64,000 bases of DNA, taken from Bacteroidota bacterium. GTDB lineage: Bacteria; Bacteroidota; Rhodothermia; Rhodothermales; Rubricoccaceae. The DNA lies in assembly GCA_039821555.1 (NCBI GenBank), contig JBCBNX010000004.1, positions 1 to 64,000 on the forward strand, read 5' to 3'. The notes beneath the pieces were generated by a model that was given only the letters and a program-made list of their open reading frames with translations, was not told the origin of the DNA and made no database searches. This document shows, in pieces, positions 9,153 through 16,288 of the stretch (its first letter is position 1; the number at the start of each line of letters is the position of its first letter). The position numbers and the translations under genes are program-made.

Positions 9153-9818
9153 TTAGCGAAGAGCACCGAGGCCCGATCCTGTGAGTTCGCCTGCCCCAAC
9201 CAGCCACGCGAAGCGAACAACCTCTGGAGTCCCTTCTACGACCACCGGGCAGACGCTCGTCTTGTAGGTCACGCCCTTCAAGGTGACCACCTTGGACTTG
9301 GCACCGGACCACGCCCGGTCGAAGCGCACCCGAACCTGGTCCGTCCCTGCGTCGAGTCCCGCTGCAACGAGCTTTCTCTGGAGGGTACGGGTGAGGGTCG
9401 CGTCGGCGTCGGCGTCTTCGAACGTGAGGTGATCGCGTCCGCCGTCATCACGGTTGCGTCGGGTCAGCACGGCCCCGTCAACCAGAAACCGATGCGACGC
9501 ACCGAATTCAGGCGACTCCGCAAGCTGCACCTCGGTCACACGCATACCGCAGGTCACGTCGGGGGCATCGAGCACTCCGCCCAGAAGCCGCTTGCCCAGC
9601 GCAGTATCGACAAACGATACGGTCCAGGTCGTACCCTTTGGAAAGTCTAAGCGGCCTTGACGGACTCTACCGTTTCGGAGCCAGCCGAAGCTGTAGAGGC
9701 TCAACCCGTCGTGGACATCATTTTTCCCAACCCAAGTGTGGAGCGCCCCCGTCAGTCGATTCAGGTGATCGAACGGAACCGGCTCGGTGTTCGGAGAGAG
9801 TCGGAGATGTAGACGCAT
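9153..9818 (-). CDS. cas6: CRISPR endoribonuclease Cas6
   Basis: Cas6 cuts the precursor crRNA 8 nt before the repeat end, producing the ATCGAAAG handle predicted here. The 221-aa protein starts MRLHLRLSPNTEPVPFDHLNRL and carries a candidate catalytic His27 in GALHTWVG. The C-terminal glycine-rich loop reads GAGELTGSGLGALR, the Cas6 G-rich signature. It is the first gene of the operon; a promoter-like sequence lies 20-48 bp upstream. It could also process the degenerate repeats at 10144-10232, which keep the handle-like end ATCGAAAC. Confidence 0.93.
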   Translation of the reverse strand: MRLHLRLSPNTEPVPFDHLNRLTGALHTWVGKNDVHDGLSLYSFGWLRNGRVRQGRLDFPKGTTWTVSFVDTALGKRLLGGVLDAPDVTCGMRVTEVQLAESPEFGASHRFLVDGAVLTRRNRDDGGRDHLTFEDADADATLTRTLQRKLVAAGLDAGTDQVRVRFDRAWSGAKSKVVTLKGVTYKTSVCPVVVEGTPEVVRFAWLVGAGELTGSGLGALR

Positions 9819-9837
9819 GGAACTCAGAAAAGACCAA

Positions 9838-9866
9838 GTTATACCGAGGGTAGTTGTATCAGTAAA
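9838..9866 (-). promoter_or_regulatory. Candidate cas operon promoter
   Basis: In minus-strand sense there is TTTACT (plus coordinates 9861-9866), a 17-bp spacer, and TATAAC (9838-9843), placed 20 bp before the cas6 ATG. The elements match the sigma-70 consensus at 4 of 6 and 5 of 6 positions. Bacteroidota promoters often follow TAnnTTTG instead, so the assignment is tentative. The spacer between the two hexamers contains the sequence matched by the mini-CRISPR guide. Confidence 0.5.
9847..9863 (+). promoter_or_regulatory. Protospacer-like target of the mini-CRISPR guide
   Basis: AGGGTAGTTGTATCAGT on the plus strand matches the first 17 bases of the spacer-like segment at 10181-10197 except at positions 8 and 12. 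Homology begins at spacer base 1 and stops after base 17, so the seed (1-7) is perfect. The 5' flank is CCG (9844-9846), the place a type I PAM would occupy. The site lies between the candidate -35 and -10 of the cas6 promoter. Bound Cascade would block RNA polymerase there. Confidence 0.65.
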
Positions 9867-9888
9867 AATACACTAGAAGATCAGGCCA

Positions 9889-10119
9889 ATGGTTCCCCTC
9901 GGATGGTTCTATCAAAGGCTCTATCATGACTTCCTGTTGGGGGAGTTTGACAAAACGCTGGTACGTTGTAGTGCCGCTCCAGAGCTAGTCATGGCGCACG
10001 TGAGCCACCTCGTAGCTATGGGCTTGATCCCAGAGGCGTGGGCTGAAGATTTATCACTATCGTGTGACATTGGCGTGGCAGACGGCTTAGAGAAACTCAT
10101 CCCAGTCAATCCTAACTGA
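9889..10119 (+). CDS. Small ORF of unknown function between cas6 and mini-CRISPR
   Basis: An open frame of 76 codons starts MVPLGWFYQRLYHDFLLGEF and is divergent from cas6. I recognise no family. It has no signal peptide or membrane segment. Codon use is visibly less GC-rich at third positions than in neighbouring genes (TTA, CTA, AAT, GTA are used), suggesting foreign origin or chance. No strong ribosome binding site precedes the ATG. Its 5' flank includes the guide target, so it is a possible CreT-like toxin or passenger. It could also be non-coding, and a toxin RNA could be hidden in the same interval. Confidence 0.35.
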   Translation: MVPLGWFYQRLYHDFLLGEFDKTLVRCSAAPELVMAHVSHLVAMGLIPEAWAEDLSLSCDIGVADGLEKLIPVNPN

Positions 10120-10143
10120 TCTGTCGCTCTGGTCCTAGCGCTT

Positions 10144-10232
10144 TCAATCGCTCCTAACCAAATACTCTAGGCATCGAAACAGGGTAGATGTTTCAGTGCG
10201 GGAAACTCAATCGCACCCTCTGGGCATCGCGC
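10144..10232 (+). ncRNA. Mini-CRISPR guide RNA, CreR/CreA-like candidate
   Basis: Two degenerate copies of the CRISPR repeat lie on the plus strand, opposite in direction to the main array. Copy 1 (10144-10180) keeps the 5' half (11 of 12 at 10144-10155) and the 3' half AGGCATCGAAA (11 of 11 at 10169-10179). A 10-nt enlarged loop separates them, closed by CCTA/TAGG. Copy 2 aligns without gaps at 10206-10229 with 19 of 24 matches, the changes clustered at 10218-10222. Between them is a 25-nt spacer-like segment, shorter than the 35-38 nt of the array. Its first 17 nt resemble the cas6 promoter region. No promoter or terminator is obvious. CreR and CreA RNAs have this build. Confidence 0.65.
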
Positions 10233-11231
10233 TTAACCATCCTGTCCCTCGCCATACTGCGCCGCCGCCGCCCGGTGCGCTGCCGCCACCTCTTCCACTA
10301 ACTCGGGCGGCGCGAGCACCCGCACCTTCGGCCCCCACGAGCACACCCAACTCACCACCGACGGCAGCCCCTCCACCTCGAACGACACCGTGAGGCTGCC
10401 GTCGGCGTGCTCGGCCTCGACCAGTTGTGTTGCTGAGTAGGTCTTCCTCTCGAAGTACGGCGCGGCCTCGGCCGATACGCGAAGCCGCACCTCGTGGACC
10501 GTGTCGCCGGCGAGGGCACCGAACCGGTCGCGCCCGTAGGTGGCCAGGTCGAAGTCCCCAGGCGGCTGGAAGGTCTCGCCCTCCACCAGCGCCACGTCCC
10601 GGAAGCCCGCCAGCGCGAAGTCGCGGTAGGTGCCCACGCCCGGGTCGTAGGCCACGAGGCACCACGTCCCGCTGCGGACCAGGAAGCCCAGCGGGTGCAG
10701 CCGCCGCCCCTCGCTGAGCGCGGCGCGCGAGGCCGTGTAGTAGGCCACCTCGACCGGTCGCGTGTTGCGTACGGCCTTCAGCAGCGCGCCGAAGCACCCC
10801 GGGTCAAACGGAGGTGGCCCGCTGCTCCCGTCGAAGCGCCACCGCGCCGCCTCGTCCTGCGGCTCGAAGGTGAACGCCTCAGCCAGCCACGCCCGCTCCA
10901 GCCGCTGCTGAGCTTGGGCAAGCGGTGAGGCAAACGGTGTCGGTGCCAACAGGTCACGCGCGGCGAGGATCGCCACGGTCAGCGCCTCCACCTCCCGCTC
11001 GGGCAGATCCACCGCGGTCGAGAGCGGCCGATGTTCGGGCTTGAGCCGGTAGCGCTTGAAGCCGTCGGCGTCCGTCACGACCGCCACCATCCCGTCGTGC
11101 TCCATCGCACGGAGGTGCCGCCGCGCCGAGCGCTCGGAGCAACCGACGCGGTCGGCCGCCTCGCCCTGGGTCGGCGTGACACCAGAGGCGAGGTAGGCGA
11201 GCAGGGCGGGGCGCAGGTCGGACGTGTTCAT
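10233..11231 (-). CDS. HTH-WYL transcriptional regulator
   Basis: The 332-aa protein has an N-terminal winged helix (LRPALLAYLASGVTPTQGEA, then DRVGCSERSARRHLRAME) and a WYL-type ligand domain. The latter shows RRLHPLGFLVRSGTWCLVAYD, split as RRLHPLGFLVR and TWCLVAYD, where the signature WYL reads WCL. WYL domains sense nucleic acid or nucleotide ligands, and such regulators often neighbour cas genes and other defence systems. Here it lies upstream of the cas operon in the same direction. Its stop codon touches the end of the mini-CRISPR, which is transcribed towards it. Regulation of cas genes is inferred from position only. Confidence 0.88.
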   Translation of the reverse strand: MNTSDLRPALLAYLASGVTPTQGEAADRVGCSERSARRHLRAMEHDGMVAVVTDADGFKRYRLKPEHRPLSTAVDLPEREVEALTVAILAARDLLAPTPFASPLAQAQQRLERAWLAEAFTFEPQDEAARWRFDGSSGPPPFDPGCFGALLKAVRNTRPVEVAYYTASRAALSEGRRLHPLGFLVRSGTWCLVAYDPGVGTYRDFALAGFRDVALVEGETFQPPGDFDLATYGRDRFGALAGDTVHEVRLRVSAEAAPYFERKTYSATQLVEAEHADGSLTVSFEVEGLPSVVSWVCSWGPKVRVLAPPELVEEVAAAHRAAAAQYGEGQDG

Positions 11232-11332
11232 GCCCCGAACATACCGCCCTCAGGCTACACCGCTGGCCAAGTGTGGCCGGTGCTGGTAGGAGGACACCTC
11301 GGAGCTCGCACCGGCGACGCTCGTAGGTCTGG

Positions 11333-11710
11333 CTACGAGGCCACGGCCCGGCTGCGCCGCGTCGCGCGGAAGTGGCGCACCGCGGCGACGATCAGCCCGA
11401 CGCAGAGCAGCGCCGTCACCGCCTGGGCCGCGAACGCGATCGGAAGGGCGATCTCGCCGCCCAGTAGGGCCGGGATGACGCGCCCGAGGCTCCCGAGCGC
11501 CCCGAGGAGCGCGACTACGGCCACGCCGTGCATGGCGTGCTTGGCGGCACCCGGCCGCGCCTGCGCCAGCGCTGCGAGCCCGCCCAGGAAGACGCCGAGG
11601 AACGTGGGAATGAGGGCCGTCACGCTGCCGGTCCCAGAGGCGACGTAGGCGGCGAGGCCAGTCGCGACGAGCAGGCCCGCAACGAGAAACGTGATACGAT
11701 AGATCGACAT
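11333..11710 (-). CDS. Small integral membrane protein
   Basis: The 125-aa product from MSIYRITFLVAGLLVATG has four hydrophobic segments (about residues 5-22, 27-45, 57-77 and 85-105) and a basic C-terminus, RHFRATRRSRAVAS. It resembles the uncharacterised short four-helix membrane proteins common in Bacteroidota, but I cannot assign a function. An upstream ATG at 11809 is open but would give an improbable N-terminus. It is a lone gene between the WYL regulator and a ligase, both on the same strand. Confidence 0.65.
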   Translation of the reverse strand: MSIYRITFLVAGLLVATGLAAYVASGTGSVTALIPTFLGVFLGGLAALAQARPGAAKHAMHGVAVVALLGALGSLGRVIPALLGGEIALPIAFAAQAVTALLCVGLIVAAVRHFRATRRSRAVAS

Positions 11711-12044
11711 GGTAAGACGGTTAGGTAAGGTCGTCAGAATGAAACGAAACCGGACTGCACCTCCGCTGAAAACGAGAAGAGATTGCTCTCGTCGGCGGGG
11801 GCAGCGCATGACTCCGTCCTACTCGGAACGCGCCACGGTCGACGCACGCGAGGGGGATGTTGCCGAGATTTTCTAGCAGGCCAGCTTCGCGCAGCCTACA
11901 GAGGAGACAGCAGATTTGGACACGCGTCAGGAGGTGTAGCGCATCGACCGTGCAGGTGCTCACAGGACACGCCATCCGTGGGACGCAGGCCGGTTGTAGC
12001 GATGGCGTTCGCTGGTGAGCAGAGCGAGGAATCGGGAGCGCACG
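11711..12044 (-). other. Intergenic, nothing recognised
   Basis: These 334 bp separate the small membrane protein from the end of the O-antigen ligase-like gene. I see no convincing ORF, RNA or repeat. Confidence 0.5.
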
Positions 12045-13658
12045 TTACTCGCAGCGCGCGGCTAGACGCTCGGCTGCGGTGGCGTGCGGGTACAGTGCCG
12101 CGGCCGTCTGAGCATGGGGGCACCGCGCGGTGCCTCGCGTCCGCTGAGCGAGTCGGAGGTGCACGCGGTAGCTGCCGGGGTCCAGTTGCGCGGCTCGCTC
12201 CAGTGAGGCGCGGCTCGCATCGGCCTCGTAGAGCCGCATGGCCGCCCACTGCCCGCCGCTTCGCACGGCACCCACGCCAGCGAGGGTCACAAGCACCGCG
12301 AAGAAGGCGACGCGCAGCCATCGCGGCACGGCTATGGAGCGCGCCTGGGCCGCAGGCAGGAGTGCGCCCGCCACGGTTGCGACGAGCAGTACGGGCCACG
12401 CTAGCAGCAGGACCGCGTCGAACGCCCCGGTGACGACCACGCCCGCGCTCATCGCTAGGAGGAGCCCCGCCCCAGCCGCGTCGCGGTCGTCGGCATCGCG
12501 GTCGTCGGCTTTGCGCCGCAACGAGGTCCAGGCGGTCCACGACAGGCTCCCGGCGAAAAGGAGCCACGCGAGCACGCCAAGCAGGCCCCGCTCCGACACC
12601 AGCGCCACGGCGTCGCTGCTCGGCCAGGGGTTCGACGTCATGCCCGGCCGGCTCCCCGACATCGACGGGTCGCCTGGTGGGGCTACGCCCGGGTAGGCCA
12701 CGGACCAATTGCCAGGGCCCACGCCGAGGAGCGGAGACTGCTGCACGAGCTCCAGGCTGCGCCGGTACTGCAAGAGCCGCCCCTGGCCGCTGCCTTCCTG
12801 GTAGTTCAGCATGCCCTGCGCTGACTCCAGGTAGGGCGACTCGCTGACCCAGTCGAGGGCGTTGGGAAGTGTGGTCGCAAGGATGCCTCCCACAGCGATC
12901 ACAGGCACCACGAGGCCCGTCCTCATCAGCATTGACCAGCGGCGGAGGGCTGGGGCGAGCAGGACACAGAGCATGAGCACCGCCAGTACGGTCCCCGCGC
13001 CGAGCCAGGCGGCCCGCGAGCGCGTCAGCACGAGGATGCCGACCACCAGCACCAGACTGACCATGCTCAGCAGCACCGTGGACCACCGTGGCGACCGGAG
13101 CGCGGAGACGAGCAGCAGCGGTAGCCCGAACGCGGCAAGATGACCCACGAAGTTGCGGTTGCCCAGCGTACCCCCGGGCGCGCGATTCGTGGAGAAGTAG
13201 GGGCTCTCGATCCCGTAGGCCTGCGCGAGCGCGAGCACGGCGGCAAGCACCACGGCGATGGCCGCGCTACGCACCAGGGGAGGGCCGAGCCCTTCCTGGC
13301 GGAGCACGCGGGCAACCCAAAAGACCGCCGCGCCAGAGCACGTCAGCGCCAGAGCACGACCAGCCGCCCAGGGGTTCGCCGCCCAGACGGCAGACAGCGC
13401 GCTAACCCCGATCACGCCCACCAGGGCGAGGTCCGTCCACGTGACACGCAGGTGGCGGACCCGCGCAAGCGTCAGCAGCCCGGCGAGCAGCGCGGTGGCG
13501 TGCAGCACCAACTCCTTAGGCACGAAAAACCGATCGAGATCGAACGAGCGGGTCGCGGTGACGACCACCACGGCCGCGATCAGGCCCACCTGCAGCACTC
13601 TGCTCGCCAACCGAGCTGCACGGCCTGGCGTCGGGGAAGTCGGAGCAAAAAGGGACAT
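12045..13658 (-). CDS. O-antigen ligase / Wzy polymerase family protein
   Basis: The 537-aa polytopic membrane protein starts MSLFAPTSPTPGRAARLASR; the frame is open to 13895 but the upstream part is not protein-like. It has 10-12 hydrophobic segments. The periplasmic loop typical of Wzy_C proteins is present, with NRNFVGHLAAFGLPLLL, LTRSRAAWLG and the long loop near LLGVGPGNWSVAYPGVAPP. The C-terminus is soluble, with a TPR-like stretch (SLERAAQLDPGSYRVHLRLA). Such proteins join or polymerise surface polysaccharide at the outer face of the inner membrane. No glycosyltransferase neighbours are visible. Confidence 0.85.
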   Translation of the reverse strand: MSLFAPTSPTPGRAARLASRVLQVGLIAAVVVVTATRSFDLDRFFVPKELVLHATALLAGLLTLARVRHLRVTWTDLALVGVIGVSALSAVWAANPWAAGRALALTCSGAAVFWVARVLRQEGLGPPLVRSAAIAVVLAAVLALAQAYGIESPYFSTNRAPGGTLGNRNFVGHLAAFGLPLLLVSALRSPRWSTVLLSMVSLVLVVGILVLTRSRAAWLGAGTVLAVLMLCVLLAPALRRWSMLMRTGLVVPVIAVGGILATTLPNALDWVSESPYLESAQGMLNYQEGSGQGRLLQYRRSLELVQQSPLLGVGPGNWSVAYPGVAPPGDPSMSGSRPGMTSNPWPSSDAVALVSERGLLGVLAWLLFAGSLSWTAWTSLRRKADDRDADDRDAAGAGLLLAMSAGVVVTGAFDAVLLLAWPVLLVATVAGALLPAAQARSIAVPRWLRVAFFAVLVTLAGVGAVRSGGQWAAMRLYEADASRASLERAAQLDPGSYRVHLRLAQRTRGTARCPHAQTAAALYPHATAAERLAARCE

Positions 13659-14098
13659 GGGATGGGCAAGAGGTGAGACGGGGAATATCGACGCGCACGA
13701 CGGTACCGCGAGAGGCGCCGCACTCTGGAGCAACACGTGAGCAGCGCCGACTAGCCTGCGCGTGTCCGCATGTCCGCGTGTCCGCTCGCCCCGATACCCG
13801 CTCGCCCGACGTATTGGGAACTGGTCTGCTCCTGCGCGGAAGCCCCTCGGCGCATACTGCCCCGCAGAAGCTTCCTGTCCTCGCCTTCGGAACACGACTG
13901 GGCCTTACGGAACACGACGAGCGGACGCATGGCGGCGTCCGTCCTGCCGCTCGTGTCGGAGGCCCGGCGACGTAGGACTCCATGCCCAGAACAAGGCGGT
14001 GCCCACAGGACGAAGCACGGCAGTGCTCGTGGCGGCTAGCGGAAGCTCATGCGTACCAGTAGCTTGCGTAGCTTGGTGGGCACCTGTACAGTGACCTT

Positions 14099-14237
14099 GT
14101 CTCTCGTTTGAGGGCGAAGTCTCCTGTTTGAGGGCGAAGTCTCCTGTTTGAGGGCGAAGTCTCCTGTTTGAGGGCGAAGTCTCCTGTTTGAGGGTGAAGT
14201 CTCCTGTTTGAGGGCGAAGTCTCTCGTTTGAGGGTGA
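14099..14237 (+). repeat. 20-bp tandem repeat, about 7 copies
   Basis: Units begin at 14101, 14121, 14141, 14161, 14181, 14201 and 14221, each reading TCCTGTTTGAGGGCGAAGTC or a close variant. The first and last units share TCTCGTTTGA; the fifth and last have GGGTGA for GGGCGA. The array ends about 40 bp before the start of the hydrolase gene. The rest of 13659-14098 shows nothing I recognise. Open frames across the array are products of the repeat period and are not called. Confidence 0.95.
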
Positions 14238-14279
14238 GCACGCAGAGTTGTACGCTAGACACATCGAGCTGCGGGACGT

Positions 14280-15064
14280 ATGTCAGACACGGTCACGGAC
14301 TTCCGAACTCGGTTCACCGAAGCCGAAAAGACGTTCGCCAAGATCTCGTACCCGGTGTGGTCCGGGGGCAGCGGTCCCCCTGTCATTCTCATGCACGAGC
14401 TAGACGGGTTCGCCGAGCACTTCATCCGCCTCGCTTTGCGCCTGAGCGAGCAGTTCACCGTCCACGCGCCCGTCCTCTACGGACAGGTGGGGCAGGTTTT
14501 CCCAGGCAAAATCGGCGGATTGCGCGCCTCGTACTGCGTGCGGCGCGAGTTCCACCTCCTCCGCGTAGGGAAGACCAGCCCCGTCGTGGCTTGGGTCCGG
14601 GGCCTCGCCTCAGAGATCTGGGAACAGTCGCCGGGCGACCTCGGCGTTGGTGTGGTGGGTATGTGTCTGACCGGCGGCATCGTCCTGGCGACGATCGCGC
14701 ACCCCGCCGTCGCGGCGGGCGTGGCAGCCCAGCCCAGCCCAGCCTACCTTTTCCCTTGGGGCGCGAGCGGGCCAAAAAGGATCTAGGGATGGACCCCGCA
14801 GCTGTCCAGGCGGCTGCGCAGCCGGACACCCCGGTGCTGGTTCTGCGGTACGGGGGCGACACGACCTGCCCAGCGGCACGGATATCGAGCATCCGCTGTC
14901 AGCTTCCGTCTGCCGAGGGGCCGCCACCGTTCCTGGAAGGCATCGACAGCCATCCGACCTTGACGGACAAGTACCGAGACGACGTGTTGCCTGCCGTTCG
15001 GGAGGGTTCCGAGCGCGCGATCATGGAGACCGTGGCCTTCCTGAGAAAACATCTGGGCTCGTGA
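14280..15064 (+). pseudogene. Dienelactone hydrolase-like gene, frameshifted by a CAGCC repeat
   Basis: The first frame (14280-14786) gives MSDTVTDFRTRFTEAEKTFA with an HELDGF oxyanion region and GMCLTGG, the Cys-nucleophile motif of dienelactone hydrolases. It ends early. The second frame then supplies the expected C-terminal half, with KKDLGMDPAAVQ, VLVLRYGGDTTCP (acid residue) and DSHPTLTDKYRDD (histidine). The shift falls at four copies of CAGCC (14725-14744). With three copies the reading would be AAQPSLPFPLGRERAKKDLG and give a continuous 259-aa protein. This may be phase variation, a fresh mutation or a sequencing error. Confidence 0.85.
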
Positions 15065-15087
15065 CGCAGCCACCGAGGGGCACGCGA

Positions 15088-16173
15088 TCAGTCGGCGACT
15101 GCTGGGGCCACCCGGAGCATGGAGGCGCACCGCTCGGTCGAGGCAGGCTTTGGTGAAGCCGGAGGCTCGTAGCGCGACTCAGCGCGCGCTGGGATGGCGT
15201 CGGACGAGAGGGACGCAGAGACCGAACGGGCGTCGTCGGGGGGCGCCTCCGCTATGGACCGCTTGGCGGTGGCGCCCGGCAGCGTGATGAGCACCACGGC
15301 CAGCACCAGCACCACGATGGCGACGAGCATCAGTCCACTGACCGCCTCGTCCAACAGCGCCCAGCCGAGCACCACCGCTACGACCGGGTTGACGTAGGCG
15401 TAGGTCGCGACTTTGGCCGGGGTCACGTTCTGCAACAGCCAGACGTACGCGCCGAAGCCGATGAACGAGCCGAACACGACCAGGTAGGCCCACCCCAGAA
15501 ACGACGCCTGCGTGACCGCCGCGAGGTCGAGGGCGCGCCCCTCGCCGAGGAGCAGCCCGACGAGCACGAGGCCGCCGCCGCCGCCGGCCATCTGCAGCGC
15601 CGTGGACATGAACACGTTCTTCGGCAAGTCCGCCGTCCGCGCATGGACGGAGCCAACCGACCACGAGAACGCACCCATCAGGATGACGAGCATCGGGACG
15701 AGCGGATGGTTCGCGTCGGAGAGCGTGCGTGGACCGACCAGCAGCACGATGCCGAGGCCGCCGAGCGCGAGGCCGAGCACGGTACGCCAGGTCGGGCGCA
15801 CGGAACGCTTCCAGAGCCAGTCGAGCGCGACCATGAAGAGCGGCACGGTCGTGACGAGGAGCGCGGCCATGCCGGAGGTGACATATTGCTGCGCCCACGC
15901 CACGCTACCCGTGCCCAAGCCCAGCAGCATGCAGCCGATGCCCGCAGCCGCCCATCGCTGTCGCACGGGCGGCAGTGCCTCGCCGCGCAGCCGCAGCCAC
16001 CCGAGCAACACCAGCCCAGCCACGGCGAAGCGCGAACCAATCATCAGCAGCGGCGGGATCGTGTCGATGGCGACGCGGATCGCGAGGTAGGTCGAGCCCC
16101 AGATGAGGTAGACCGCCGCGAACGCGGCAACGGTGCGGTAGACCAGGCGCGAGTGGTCAGAGGGGATCGGCAT
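15088..16173 (-). CDS. EamA family (DMT superfamily) exporter
   Basis: The 361-aa protein from MPIPSDHSRLVYRTVAAF has ten hydrophobic helices in two EamA halves: AVYLIWGSTYLAIRVAIDTI opens the first and GAFSWSVGSVHARTADLPKN the second. These proteins export small metabolites such as amino acids across the inner membrane. The hydrophilic tail beyond LPGATAKRS is long and specific to this protein. It is transcribed divergently from a LysR-type regulator, a common arrangement for exporters controlled by their substrate. Confidence 0.9.
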   Translation of the reverse strand: MPIPSDHSRLVYRTVAAFAAVYLIWGSTYLAIRVAIDTIPPLLMIGSRFAVAGLVLLGWLRLRGEALPPVRQRWAAAGIGCMLLGLGTGSVAWAQQYVTSGMAALLVTTVPLFMVALDWLWKRSVRPTWRTVLGLALGGLGIVLLVGPRTLSDANHPLVPMLVILMGAFSWSVGSVHARTADLPKNVFMSTALQMAGGGGGLVLVGLLLGEGRALDLAAVTQASFLGWAYLVVFGSFIGFGAYVWLLQNVTPAKVATYAYVNPVVAVVLGWALLDEAVSGLMLVAIVVLVLAVVLITLPGATAKRSIAEAPPDDARSVSASLSSDAIPARAESRYEPPASPKPASTERCASMLRVAPAVAD

Positions 16174-16253
16174 GGCAATCCTCGGACGTGGGAGCGGAGA
16201 GGGGCGGCGAAGTGAAACCAACGCGTGGCATGCTACGTCCTGCGATAAGGTCC

Positions 16254-16284
16254 ATTGATTGTTTTTATCACGATCATCATTGAT
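16254..16284. promoter_or_regulatory. Candidate LysR-type operator
   Basis: In the 115-bp divergent region, ATTGAT occurs at 16254-16259 and 16279-16284. TGAT-N13-ATCA (16256-16276) gives dyad symmetry. A further pair, ATAAGG (16245-16250) and CCTTAT (16285-16290), flanks them. The AT-rich block contrasts with the GC-rich surroundings. It immediately precedes the LysR start and could control both genes. Confidence 0.4.
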
Positions 16285-16288
16285 CCTT

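Noticed and set aside
9867..9888. A plus-strand sigma-70 promoter for the 76-codon ORF
   Set aside because: TACACT at 9869-9874 has no acceptable -35 at 16-18 bp; too weak to list as a feature.
10144..10232. Reading the degenerate repeats merely as a decayed end of the main array
   Set aside because: Their orientation is opposite to the array, they are 9 kb away, the handle is kept, and the spacer-like segment matches the cas promoter from base 1. Kept only as the fallback explanation.
14047..14264. Repetitive frames with RPQTGDFALKQETSP across the 20-bp tandem repeat
   Set aside because: Open only because of the 20-bp period (60-bp frame cycle); no start signal, family or conserved codon use.
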